A stretch of DNA of 64,000 nucleotides from Chenopodium formosanum (taxonomy: Eukaryota; Streptophyta; Magnoliopsida; Caryophyllales; Amaranthaceae): positions 22,152,001 to 22,216,000 of the forward strand of contig CM044877.1 of NCBI GenBank assembly GCA_024500155.1, read 5' to 3'. A program made the translations under genes and the position numbers. Each line of letters begins with the position of its first letter. The first letter of the stretch is position 1. Shown in pieces: positions 1-10,422 of this stretch. Below the pieces are notes generated by a model that was not told where the DNA came from, searched no databases, and saw nothing but the letters and a program-made list of their open reading frames with translations.

Positions 1-78
1 CTCCACCAAAGCGCGTACTGCGTGGTGACCCCCGCTGGAAGCGACCATAGCCTCAGAAGTCTCGAACAGGGCAACTAG

Positions 79-363
79 TCAGCATGACTCCCATAGGAGT
101 CTCGTCTCACGGTCTCTGGCGATGTGCATCCTATACAAATTGCCTAGATCATCACAGCCAGAGCCGTGATGCCGTGTCCTCCCAGGCTCGGTTCCTCGTC
201 TCACCCTCTCGAAAATGTGGTGGACAGGGGCAAAGAACAAGGTCTGCTCATCCCACTCTGGGAACCGACCAAGTGAAGTGGATGGTGTGGTGTCGTTCTC
301 CACGGGCTCATGCTCGCGTCTAGTGTTTCGGGACCGTGAACCTGAGCCTCGTTGTCTAGCCAT
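79..363 (-). CDS. Antisense ORF, 94 aa, in the 3' region of element A
   Basis: The ORF starts at an ATG at 363 and stops at 79. It opposes the transcription direction of element A. The N terminus is very basic (MARQRGSGSRSR), followed by a charged Glu/Arg/Thr-rich stretch; no domain is recognised. Extra ORFs, some antisense, between pol and the 3' LTR are known for Tat-lineage elements, so position and orientation fit such an additional ORF. It is short, and it may be a truncated remnant or a chance ORF. Nothing in it supports a specific function. Confidence 0.35.
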   Translation of the reverse strand: MARQRGSGSRSRNTRREHEPVENDTTPSTSLGRFPEWDEQTLFFAPVHHIFERVRRGTEPGRTRHHGSGCDDLGNLYRMHIARDRETRLLWESC

Positions 364-1303
364 GCTACATTGTGCAGAATCATCATAAATTAAGGTTCTA
401 TAGTATCTAAGGTTCGCCTAGCCGCATGATACTATGTTCGCGAAAACAAAGTACGTAGTACTAAAACAGAGCACAGATTCAAATTGAGCATGACAGCATT
501 TTTTCAAGCAATCAAACAATTTCTTGCAACACTATAGTGATTATTGTGACAAATTGAACAAGAACTGCTAACGAAAACATCAAGAACAAGCCCCACTGTT
601 CTTCACGACCTTAAGAGGTCCAACAATGGCAGATTGCTCATTTCTTCACCAAATTGAGTCAAATAAGTCGCAAATTACTCCCAAGGCAATATACAAACAT
701 AAACAAGCAATTTCATGGCATAAAACTTGATAAACAAAGCAAATTGAGCATTATAAGTTTCGAATTTTCATGAAATTCGTGAATATACATGCCAAGAATT
801 CATAAAAACCGGTGTGAGTTTGAGGGAAACTTACACAGATCAGGAATATAGATGAAGAGAGCTTTGATTTGCAACAAATTTAAACGAATTCGGTTGAAAA
901 ACGACTGAGCAACGATCAAATGAAGTTTTCGGTTCTTCGAGCAGCGTTCGCGACAAACCAGAGCAAGGAAATGAACGAAAATGGGAATTTAAAGAAGAAT
1001 CCGTGCTGGCGCCAGTCCCTAGGCATTGGCGTCACGTTCTGTGCTTGGCGCCAGACGCCAATGCCAGCGCCTGGCGCTAACGCCAAATAGCTGGCGCTGA
1101 TTGTTTTTCAGTGACGCCAAAGCAGTCAGCCACCTGTTGGGGTTGTGCTAGCCTTCTGCAACATATTTTGGGTTCCTTGGTACGCCAGTTAGCCCCTCTA
1201 AGCAATTTTACATGATTAGGTAATCGGCTTGATTACGTAAAGTGATCAACCTGATAAAAAGATCGTCTCACTAAGCTTAAAGCGCCTAAGCATTGGATCA
1301 TTA

Positions 1304-1420
1304 GCAAAAGGCACCGACATACAGGTTCGAGAGCAAAAGGCACCGACATACAGGTTCAAGAGCAAAGGGCACCGACATACAGGTTCAAAGCAAAAGAGCG
1401 CCGACGTACAGGCATAGCAA
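1304..1420. repeat. Tandem repeat, 29-bp unit, about 4 copies
   Basis: Copies of a unit beginning gcaaaaggcaccgacata start at 1304, 1333, 1362 and 1390, giving a 28-29 bp period. The first three are nearly identical and the last is diverged. It lies between the coding part and the 3' LTR of element A. A minus-strand ORF here is only a product of the repeat. Confidence 0.85.
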
Positions 1421-1464
1421 AAGCAAAGTTCAGGCAAACTTTTTAAAGATTGACAGGCGTGGAT

Positions 1465-1740
1465 CTTCGGTATTTCCTTTGGGAAATTATCGCATCAAAT
1501 GAGGATGACTTCAAGAGAAGATGTCTTCGGCATCATTCCCTAGCTTGCGGAAAGTTGTCACAAACAACTGAAGGTAATTTCGGGCGAAGTTGTCTTCGAT
1601 CATAGTTCCTGAGGCATGGAAGATTATCATAATGCGGATGAGAATTATTTCAAGAGAAATAATTTTCGATGATATTCCCTTGGACGTGGAATATTATCAC
1701 AGCGGGGAAGGTAGTTTCGGGCGAAGCAATCTTCTAATTT
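1465..1740. repeat. Degenerate tandem repeat, about 60-70 bp unit, 4 copies
   Basis: Units starting with cttcgg/cttcga/tttcga begin near 1465, 1525, 1594, 1664 and 1731. Shared words include gaagtt/gaagat before each start and a ggaaatta/ggaagatta core. It is more diverged than the adjacent 29-bp repeat and looks like an older expansion in the same 3' untranslated zone. Confidence 0.6.
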
Positions 1741-2027
1741 GGAAGCGGTTACAAGGCGTAGCGGTTTTCAAGCGGGATGGCATTCTCTAGCTTGCAGGAG
1801 GTCGTCAAAACAACAGCAACAACAACGTGTGGTTATTTTCAGAGACGTGTGCTCGACGGTGCAAGATATGCGTTTCTTAACTCTTTTATCTGTTTAACTA
1901 ACGCTAGTTTTTCAGGTATCGGCGTTACAAGATTGATTTAGGATCGCGGAACGTTCTGAATCATTCTCCGTCCCTATCGCTACTTTGGCTTTCGTTTTCG
2001 AAACTTGCGTTTCTCCAAACTCAGTCA

Positions 2028-2037
2028 AAGTGGGGGC
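2028..2037 (+). other. Polypurine tract of element A
   Basis: The purine run aaagtgggggc followed by ttc lies immediately before the TGTAGACACC start of the LTR at 2041. This is the usual arrangement for priming plus-strand DNA synthesis next to a 3' LTR. It fixes the orientation of element A as plus. Confidence 0.75.
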
Positions 2038-2585
2038 TTCTGTAGACACCCATTTGTGTCACCCCAAAACCAAACCCGATGATGAGTGTCTTTCACGTCG
2101 AATCATAATCGAATGAAACGAAAGTGTGGAAAGGTTTAGTGTTACGGAAAGTTTTATTTCTCTTCTCCCTGTTTTTGAAAACTTTATTTTAAGAAAAATG
2201 TCAATCCAGTTTGGTTGGTCCATGATATGGGTCTAATATTGGTGTAGTTGGATGGGGTTTTCAAAGACCTTTCCAACGATATATTATAAGCCCAATTTTG
2301 TTGAATATTAAGGAAGTTATGGCCAATTTACTAAACTGGGCCCGGTTTGAGCTTTAAGTACGGCCTAATGATCTAGGGGAGGGCCTAATATAATTTATCA
2401 TTCCTAATGTAATTAGGAATGGTTTTAATCTTCTAGAACATTCTAGAAGGTCTTATCATTCCTAATTCAATTAGGACTCTTCAGAGTTTTAATCAAGATC
2501 AAATAGCATTTTCGTTTGGAATTATATAATTTTATCTTCCAGTACGGGAAATTTATCAGATTTTCAAAAACGTGTTAAAAGTCAG

Positions 2586-2703
2586 TTTGGCGTCCAACCC
2601 CAGGCCTTGGCGCCTGGAATCAGGATTGGCGCCAGGCGCTAGCCATTGGCGCCTGGCGCTAGCCACTAGTCCTGGCGCCAACTAGCCAGGGCTGGCGCCA
2701 AGG
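2586..2703. promoter_or_regulatory. TGGCGCCA/GGCGCT motif cluster in LTR A
   Basis: Within about 115 bp there are repeated GGCGCC, GGCGCT and AGGCGC words, including the palindrome TGGCGCCA. ATTGGCGC at 2625-2632 and 2645-2652 match the plant E2F/DP consensus WTTSSCSS. The cluster lies 60-175 bp upstream of the LTR TATA box. A regulatory role is inferred from position and motif only. Confidence 0.45.
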
Positions 2704-2760
2704 TGGTTTTTCGATTTTAAAACTCTGTTTTGTTAAATTATCTTTTTTGGATGATTTTCT

Positions 2761-2769
2761 CTATAAATA
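2761..2769 (+). promoter_or_regulatory. TATA box of LTR A
   Basis: ctataaata lies in the middle of the LTR after the GC-rich motif cluster, with a pyrimidine-rich stretch downstream. The same box occurs on the minus strand in LTR B near 8688-8696. Transcription would be expected to start about 30 bp downstream. Confidence 0.6.
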
Positions 2770-3969
2770 TCGTATCAAAAACTCCGTTTTCATACACCAA
2801 TTATCAATATTCATTCATCTCTTTCATTCATCAACAGAATTCTTTTCTTATATTCTTTCTTGCTTTCTCATACAAAATTCCGCATTCACGAGATCTTGAT
2901 ATACCTAACCATATTCGAAGTTGCCTTCGCCCTAGACGTGAAAGGTTTTAATTTGTGAGGGTTTGGTCCCAAATTTCTATTTCAATTATTTAATTTTATT
3001 GTTTTTTATTATTATTTTCCTTGAAGTTACTAACGTGTGTATTTTGTTATTAGAAAGAGATACGAGGCATCCAAGTAAGTAATTTAATGGTTTAATTAAT
3101 ATTATGACGTAGAAATCATGCTTAGATTGTCTTGATTCATAGTATCATGTCTAGGGTAACTTTAATATCAAGTATGATTAAAATTATGATGCTTCCTATT
3201 TTCTTCCTGATATTAATTCATGTTAGTATCATGTTAGGGCTAAAGATTTTATTTTTATTGCTTAGTGACATGCTAGGGTTCGTTATTAATCTTGTTAGTA
3301 TCATGCCTAGGATCTTGCTATGCTTTAACATGAATATGACTATGATAATAATTGTTATAATTTTATGATTATTATTAATTATGATGATTATTATTGTTAA
3401 TAATGTTGATTATTATTTATGTTGCTTGATATGTACATATTATTTCATTATATTTATTGTTATAGCTAGATCACCTATTATGCATGTTTAAAGGGAATTG
3501 GTATTTGCAATCACGCTTGATAAGATAATTAATAATCTTGTTAGGTTAATTGTGATTATAATTCAAGTGATCGCCAATAATAGTTTTTTTGTGCATTAAA
3601 TTCAACCAACATAGATTAAACAGGTTTAGGGTTAATCCTATTGATTGCATGTTAGTCAGAAAGCGCACATGAATACGAGCAGAATAAAGTAGAGGCCTAT
3701 TATTAGGGCAGGTTCAATCTCTTTTAGGTTGGATTTGTACCATCATCCCCGAACCCTATTTTGGTTCATGACCTTATGGAGTTGACGATCTCTTGGATCG
3801 TTAAGGGGTGTAACCTTCACCTCGTGAACGGTTTACAAGTTCCTTAAAAACTTGTTGGTGACTCTTTTGCTCTTTCTTCTTCCCTTTTGGACGCCACCGT
3901 ATTTTAGTGTATGATCACAGTGGGGTTCAAGCTAGTGGGATTTTTAAAGGATTGAAATTATTCCCTACA

Positions 3970-5751
3970 TCCTACTATGTCTTTTAGGTAGACATCTTCT
4001 TCATCACTGTCCCATACTCCATTGACAGTTATGTCCTCTTCTTGTTGAACTTGGACTAATTCCTTTTTATCAATCATTTTCTGCACCAAATCCTTGAATT
4101 TGAAGCAGTTTTCTAGGGTGTGTCCCCCTGACTGATGGTACTGACAGTAATATATATCTGTCCTTTTTAATGATTCAAATGGTCTCAGTTCGAGAGGTTT
4201 GACCTTGCCACTCTCGGAGAGCATTTCAAACATTTGTGCATACGGGATCCCAATTGGAGTATAAACTTTATTGCTCTTCTTGGGTCTTTCGGTGACTTGT
4301 AAGGGAAAGTACTTTGCCTCATAAGTCGTTTTCACTGGTGTGAATTCTCTTTTAGGTTCTTCCTTTGGACATGGAAGTTCATCATATTTCTTGTAAAGTT
4401 CGTTCATAATTTTGAGAGTTTCACGTAACAGTCACGATGTCTCCCTCATAAACAGTGTGAGCAACCGTATGTCTACCTCATTTGCTGGTTCTGGAAGGTT
4501 ATCTTTGACATCGAAAAAGATCTCTTCTTCTTCTTCTTCGACATTGGTTGCTTTGACAGGCTTAATGAGAGATGAGGGGTCAACTTCGCCTTCTTCATCG
4601 GAGATAGCCAAAGTATGAGCTAGAGGTGCATTGTCAATACTCGGCTTCTTACTGGCAGGGGGCAATGGCAGCTTGTTACTGTCAATTAGGTCTTGGATAG
4701 CTTCCTTAAGCTTCCAACAGCTTTCTGTAGAATGGCCCCTACCTTGGTGATATTTGCAATGTGCGTTGGGGTTCCAGTTAGGTGACCTCTTCTCAACTAG
4801 TGGATCTCCAAATGGTCCAATGGGAGTTATAAGACCTTTTGCATTTAATCGATCAAATGCGGTGTCATTACTCATGCCAATAGGAGTGAAGTTTCTCCTA
4901 AATGGTTTCTTTTGTCCTTGGTTGTTCATGGCAAGGACTTCTCCTAGATTAAAGGTGCTAACATTATTTGAGTGGGCGGTTTTGGAAGAAGAAGGATTGT
5001 CGCTCTTCTTTCCTTTCCAGCCACTGTTGGAGCTATTGTTGGCAGCTTTAGATTTAGCCAAGTCATCTTCAATATTGATCCCAATATCATAAATAGCCTT
5101 AAAGGTATGAAGGTTATTTTGATATTTAAGATGTTTTGAATATTTTTCTTGGAGGTTTTTAATGAACAGTCTCACGGACTCTTTTTCACTTGGTACCTCG
5201 ATCATTTTTGTTGAGGCTTCTCTCCACTTGTTAAAGAAAGCAGTGAAGCCTTCATTCTCCTTCTGTTTGAGGATTTCAAGTTCTCTATGGTCAGTTTCGA
5301 CTTGAATGTTGCATTTGTACCTATCAACGAAAGCGTTTGCTATGGATTTCCAGGTAAAGGTCTTTTCTTTTTCAAGAGAAAAGAACCATTGTTGGCAAAC
5401 GGTCTCAAGAGATAGTGAGAACAGGGAAGGGAACACTTTTTTATCGATACCCTTGATACTCATTATTGTTTCAAATGCTCTTAGATGGAAGTAGGGGTTG
5501 TCGATTGCCCTAAATTTTGGGATGTCGTTGGCACTGAACTTCTGCGGAAAAAGATCTTTATCCACCGAGACCCCTTGGGATGTGAGTTCTTGAAACTTGT
5601 AGTCGCTGGACAACTTGCTTAGGCTCTCTTGCATGAGGTCCATTTGTTGTTGCTTCACGGGATCCTCGATCTTAAGTGCGAGAAGCTTCAGTGTCTCAGT
5701 TACAGTAGCCAGTTGGTTCTTGAGATCGTTGTTTTCTTCTTGAGTTGCCAT
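3970..5751 (-). pseudogene. Truncated gag of element B (Tat/Ogre type)
   Basis: One reading frame runs from an ATG at 5751 to the junction with LTR A at 3970, broken by a single TGA at 4432-4434. It encodes a structural Gag. The N terminus (to about residue 60) looks coiled-coil. A Retrotrans_gag-like block follows at about residues 110-220 (WFFSLEKEKTFTW, VDRYKCNI, FFNKWREAS). Two Cys/His knuckles of the form C-x2-H-x4-H-x4-C are seen: CKYHQGRGHSTESC near residue 345 and CQYHQSGGHTLENC after the stop. The stop lies in a CpG context, so CGA to TGA by methyl-cytosine deamination is likely. The 3' part of gag and all of pol are cut off by element A. It cannot make a full Gag-Pol. Confidence 0.85.
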
Positions 5752-7443
5752 TATGACTCTTGCTTTCCTCTTGCAGGCTATAGGCTTGTCGAAAAGTTGG
5801 ACTTGTACGAAGAGGTTATCTTTGATTAATCGTCCTTCCTTTCTTGACCACGCGCTGTAAATTAAGCCAATTTGCGTTTTAATTACTTGACTCGAATCAA
5901 TTTGACTTTATGGTTTTTATTTTTTAAAAAAAAAAGTATATGCATATTTTTAGGGAGCAATAATGTACATGTGTTTAGGGAACTAAGTATTATTATTTAT
6001 TGGAGGATTAATATCCGACTTACCCCTCCTAAAAAAAATGACGAAAAAAACGTGCGCACACAAGACTCTCTTAATCATGGTCAAGACATGTGTATTGGTG
6101 TGTGTATTGAGTGTAAGTGACATGTTTGGACTCTTGTGTAAGACCATGTGACTTAGTGCCTAAACTCGAACATTAATTTAATTAAGCATCATTGTCGGCA
6201 AAATTAACCGAATTAAACAGAAAACTGACTAATTAGACATTAGGTGATGACTTGACAAATAATCCGAACTGTCGGCCAAGCGACAGGACTGGCGTCACAA
6301 TATAGTGATTGGCGCCAGACGTTTTAGTAAATGTCTGGCGCTACACACCATACAGTGGCGCTACAGCTCAGATTTTGGCACCAACATTGGAGCTTTGGTC
6401 TGGTACTGTTTTCGGTATTATTAGTCAACTGGGGTATGCCTAAAGTCGTACTAGGTCAATTCCGATTAAAAAAAATAAAAATAAAACTTTATTGACTCAA
6501 ATTAATTAATTAATTAGGCAAAGTTCTTTAAGTCATTAATTTTAATCTCAACACAAATCAACAAACGGTTAAGAGGAGCATAGAATATATATGCACAACA
6601 AATAATGCACAATTAGTCAAGAGGCACAATATGATGCAATGAGTTCACAACCTAACCATGGCTCTAGTTCTCTAAAGTTCGGGATATGGTTTAGTCAAAT
6701 AGGGTCCATGGTTAATTGTCCAGATGCACCGCGCAGAAGCCTAACCGTGAAGGGTTAGCGCGTGTGAATAGGACACCGCGAGTTTTTAGAAAAAACTCAC
6801 TTCCATTGTTTGGTGAATTCAACCTCTCAGATGTACCCTTCGTTGCCAGGAGCGTTCAATCGGGTAGATAGAGCATGAATTCCCAGAGGGTTATGTCCAT
6901 ATGTAGAATACATATGGGTTTCAGAAAAGTGAGAAAAAAAATCAATCAGGAAGCAGGATCGAGCAAACAATACGAAAAACCGGTCGAAATTAGAACGCAT
7001 ATTTCTGGCTTGGTATTGGAGGAAATTGGCGCCAGCAAACAGAGACTGGCGCCAACTTTTAACTGTAACGCCTGGCGCCAATACTGGCGTCTGGCGCTAC
7101 GGCTAAAAGTTTGGCGCCAAGCTCTGGCCCCTGACGCTACTTCCCACATGCCTCAGCAGCTTTCTGTGCTCAATAAAATCATCCAGTTTTGCGTGGTGTT
7201 ATTTCAGTCCTAGTTGTGAAAGACATTTCTCAAATTTCCTACGTGTAAAATCCTTATGTTTTTAACTCATTACGGATGGTCTTTCCAATGAGAACCTTTT
7301 TATGAATATGACAATAATGTTAATCAAAATTACGCACATGAAATACTTAGAATTTTTCGAGTCTCATCCACTCATTCTAAATCATTGCCGAAACAAATTC
7401 AGGAATTAAAATAGAAATCCTCCCCAGTGGAGTCGCCAAAAAC
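5752..7443 (-). other. 5' leader of element B
   Basis: This is the untranslated region between primer site and gag. It is about 1.7 kb, long as in Ogre/Tat elements. No ORF is supported. It contains two TGGCGCCA clusters (6284-6372 and 7025-7135). E2F-consensus octamers occur at 6308-6315, 7025-7032, 7075-7082 and 7110-7117. The short ORFs at 6827-7213 merely read through the second cluster. Confidence 0.65.
7421..7438 (-). other. Primer binding site, tRNA-Arg type
   Basis: Read on the minus strand the sequence is TGGCGACTCCACTGGGGA, five bases inside the LTR edge at 7444. It is complementary to the 3' end of a plant tRNA-Arg (acceptor ending GGAGTCGCCA), with one mismatch to the form I know. 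tRNA-Arg priming is typical of the Tat/Ogre lineage. It proves that 7444-9401 is a 5' LTR in minus orientation. Confidence 0.8.
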
Positions 7444-9401
7444 TGTAGGGAATAATTTCAAGCCTTTAAAATCCCACTAGCTTGAACCCCACTGTGATCA
7501 TACACTAAAGTACGGTGGCATCCAAAAGGGAAGAAGATAGAGCAAAAGAGTCGCCAACAAGTTTTTAAGGAACTTGTAAACCGTTCATAGGATGAAGGTT
7601 ACACCCCTTAACGATCCAAGAGATCGTCAACTCCATAAGGTCATGAACCAAATAAGGGCTTGGGGATGAAGTTACAAACCAAACCTAAAAGAGATTGAAC
7701 CTGCCCTAATAATAGGCCTCTACTTTATTCTGCTCGTATTCATGTGCGCTTTCTGACTAACATACAATCAATAGGATTAACCCTAAACCTGTTTAATCTA
7801 TGTTAGTTGAATTTAAATGCACACATAAACTATTATTGGTGATCACTTGAATTATAATCACAATTAACCTAACAAGATTATTAAATATCTTATTAAGCGT
7901 GATTGCAAGTACCAATTCCCTTTAACATGCAATAAAAGGTGATCAAGCAATAACAATAAAAAAATAATAATATGTACATATCAGGCAACATAATAAATAA
8001 TCAACATCATTAATAATAATATTATCAATCATAATTAATAATAATCATAATCATGTTAAAGCATAGCAAGATCCTAGGCATGATACTAACAAGATTAATA
8101 ACAAACCCTAGCATGTCACTAAGCAATAAAAATCAAATATTTAGCCCTAACATGATACTAACATGAATAGATATTAGGAAGAACATAGGAAGCATCGTAC
8201 TTTTAATCATACTTGATATTAAAATTACCGTAGACATGATACTAGGAATCGAAATAACAATCTAGCATGATTTCTACATCATAGTATCAATTAAACCATT
8301 AAAATACTTACTTGGATGCCTCGTACCTCTTTCTAATGACAAAATACACGCATTAGTAACTTCAAGGAAAATAATAATCAAAGCAATTAAATTAAATAAT
8401 TAAAAGAGAGATTTGGGACCAAACCCTCAGAAATTAAACCTTTCACGTCTAGGACGAAGGCAACTTCGAATATGGCTAGGTGTATCAAGATCTTGTGAAT
8501 GCGGAATTTTGTATTAAAAGGCAAGAAAGAATTAAAAAAGAATTCTAAAGAATTAAAGCTATTGGAAATTGATGAATTAGATGAATGAATTGCGAATGAA
8601 AAGAATTTGATGAATGGTTTGTGAATGAGGAGAGTTGATGATAGATGATGCCTCTTGATGAATGAAAACGGAGTTTTTGATACGATATTTATAGAGAAAA
8701 TCATCCAAAAAAGATAATTTAACAAAACAGAGTTTGGAAATCGAAAAACAACCTTGGCGCCAGCCCTGGCTAGTTGGCGCCAGGCGCCAATGGCTAGCGC
8801 CTGGCGCCAATCCTGGTTCCAGGCGCCAAGGCCTGGGGTTGGACGCCAAACTGATTTTCCACGCGTTTTCGAAAATCTGATAAATTTCCCGTACTGGAAG
8901 ATAAAATAATATAATTCCAATCGAAAATGCTATTTGATCTAAATTAAAACTCTGAAGAGTCCTAATTGAATTAGGAATGATAAAGACTTTCTAGAATGTT
9001 CTAGAAGACTAAAACCATTCCTAATTGCATTAGGAATGATAAATTATATTAGGCCCTCCCCTAGATCATAGGGCCGTACTTAAAGCTCAAACCGGGCCTA
9101 GTTTAGTAAATTGGCCATAACTTCCTCAATATTCATCGGAATTGGGCTTATAATATATCGTTGGAAAGGTCTTTGCAAGCCCCATCCAACTATACCACTA
9201 TTGGACCCATATAATGGACCAACCAAACTGTATTGGCTATTTTCTTAAAATAAAGTTTTCAAAAACAGGAAGAAGAGAAAAGAAATAAAACTTTCCGCAA
9301 CACTAGACCTTTCCACACTTTCGTTTCATTCGATTATGATTCGATGTGAAAGGCACTCATCACCGGGTTTGATTTTGGGGAGACACAAATGGGTGTCTAC
9401 A
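7444..9401 (-). mobile_element. 5' LTR of element B (1958 bp)
   Basis: This is the reverse complement of LTR A with the same ends (TGTAGACACC, ATTCCCTACA in minus orientation). It has the same GGCGCC cluster (8752-8850, with GCGCCAAT at 8784-8791 and 8804-8811) and the same TATA box. The primer site and gag of element B follow on the minus strand. Scattered substitutions and small indels separate it from LTR A, so the two belong to closely related but not identical insertions. Flanking host sequence resumes at 9402; the 5 bp after the LTR are attaa. Confidence 0.88.
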
Positions 9402-10422
9402 ATTAACGTAACAATTCGATTCATAAATATCTCAACTCTCAGGGAAGGGCGGCGACGGAAAGGGGAGCGGCGGCGGCGGCGGTGCGGCGACTGTCAGGGG
9501 AAGAGCAGCGGTACGATGGGTGATTTCCCAGTGGTGAGGATAGGTAATATGGTGGTGCTATGGTGGTGAGGTGGTGGCTTAGGAATGGAATGGAAATACC
9601 TAGGGGGATGGGGGATGGGGAATCAACTTAGAGGGATTTGGGGGAATGGAGAGGGTAAACCGGTAAAGGGAATGGGAAAAATAGTCTAACAAAAAACAAC
9701 AAAGGGAATGACGGTAGGTGATTCCCATTTTCTTTAATGAATACCCCCAACCAAACGGCCCCTAACTCCTTAATACACCAACTCCCCCCAACAATGGCAG
9801 CCGGCAGCCGCACCAATTTCACCATAACCTTCAACCAACCGAAGCAACATAACAATAACATCCATGTACCACCTCCACTAATCCAAAGTACAAACAACTG
9901 TACTGTAGCAGCCATCCATCAATTCCCACTTCAATTGCACTAATTTCATCCCCGATTTTGAGACCCAAATGAGTTTGGGCAAGTGGTTTAGGCATGAGCC
10001 TCGTGGGCACCCACAGACCTCTCGAAATTTTTAACTTAAATTCTCTATTTTGGGCAAACAAATTTTGCTTTAAGGTTGTTTATTTATGCCACTAACTTTA
10101 ATTTTTATCCTAATTTCATGGTAATTAACTTAAATTTTTTGAATTGAGGAATTACAAGTAAGCTTAGTCGAATATTGGGACATAGTTTGTGAACAAGTAA
10201 AAGAGACTTCGTTTTTAGCATTAAGATTGCTGTAACTAGTGTTGCCAAAGCACATCACCTAGCAGTCAACTGTAGGAGATTTGGGTGATGCCTATTTTCA
10301 CCTCTGCCAAAAAAAATGTTGTTTTTACTAGCTTTGTATTGTTGGTGTTGATTACTACATGAATGTAATGCTACAGTAAAATGATGTTATTAATGTGAGT
10401 GATGTTGTTTGGTGATGATTAC
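9402..10422. other. Intergenic, no gene seen
   Basis: No coding sequence is supported. There is a GGC/GCGG-rich patch at 9440-9495, a G-rich stretch at 9600-9660 and AT-rich sequence to the right. Short ORFs here lack recognisable domains. Confidence 0.5.

Larger units (their letters stand above)
1..2040 (+). mobile_element. 3' internal region of Tat/Ogre-type Ty3/gypsy element A
   Basis: This stretch directly precedes an LTR that starts at 2041 and ends with a purine-rich tract of the kind found just 5' of a 3' LTR. It has no long sense ORF, so pol must lie to the left of the window. It contains an antisense ORF, TGGCGCCA-type motifs near 1005-1110 and two tandem-repeat blocks. Tandem repeats between pol and the 3' LTR are known for Tat/Ogre elements. 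The lineage call rests mainly on the sister element B (tRNA-Arg primer site, gag type). Confidence 0.75.
2041..3969 (+). mobile_element. 3' LTR of element A (1929 bp)
   Basis: The LTR starts TGTAGACACC and ends ATTCCCTACA, so it has TG..CA ends. It is present again, reverse-complemented and well conserved along its length, at 7444-9401. It contains a TATA box (2761-2769) and a TGGCGCCA motif cluster just upstream (2586-2703). Small ORFs inside it are not conserved as proteins. The next base to the right (3970) is gag-coding sequence of element B on the opposite strand, so this LTR marks the right end of an insertion into B. Confidence 0.88.

Noticed and set aside
1246..1437. Minus-strand Cys-rich ORF
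   Set aside because: It merely translates the 29-bp tandem repeat; the repeating CMSVPF-type words follow the DNA period.
8387..8920. Minus-strand ORF of 177 aa
   Set aside because: It lies wholly inside LTR B, the equivalent frame in LTR A is broken, and it is low-complexity; it is an LTR artefact.
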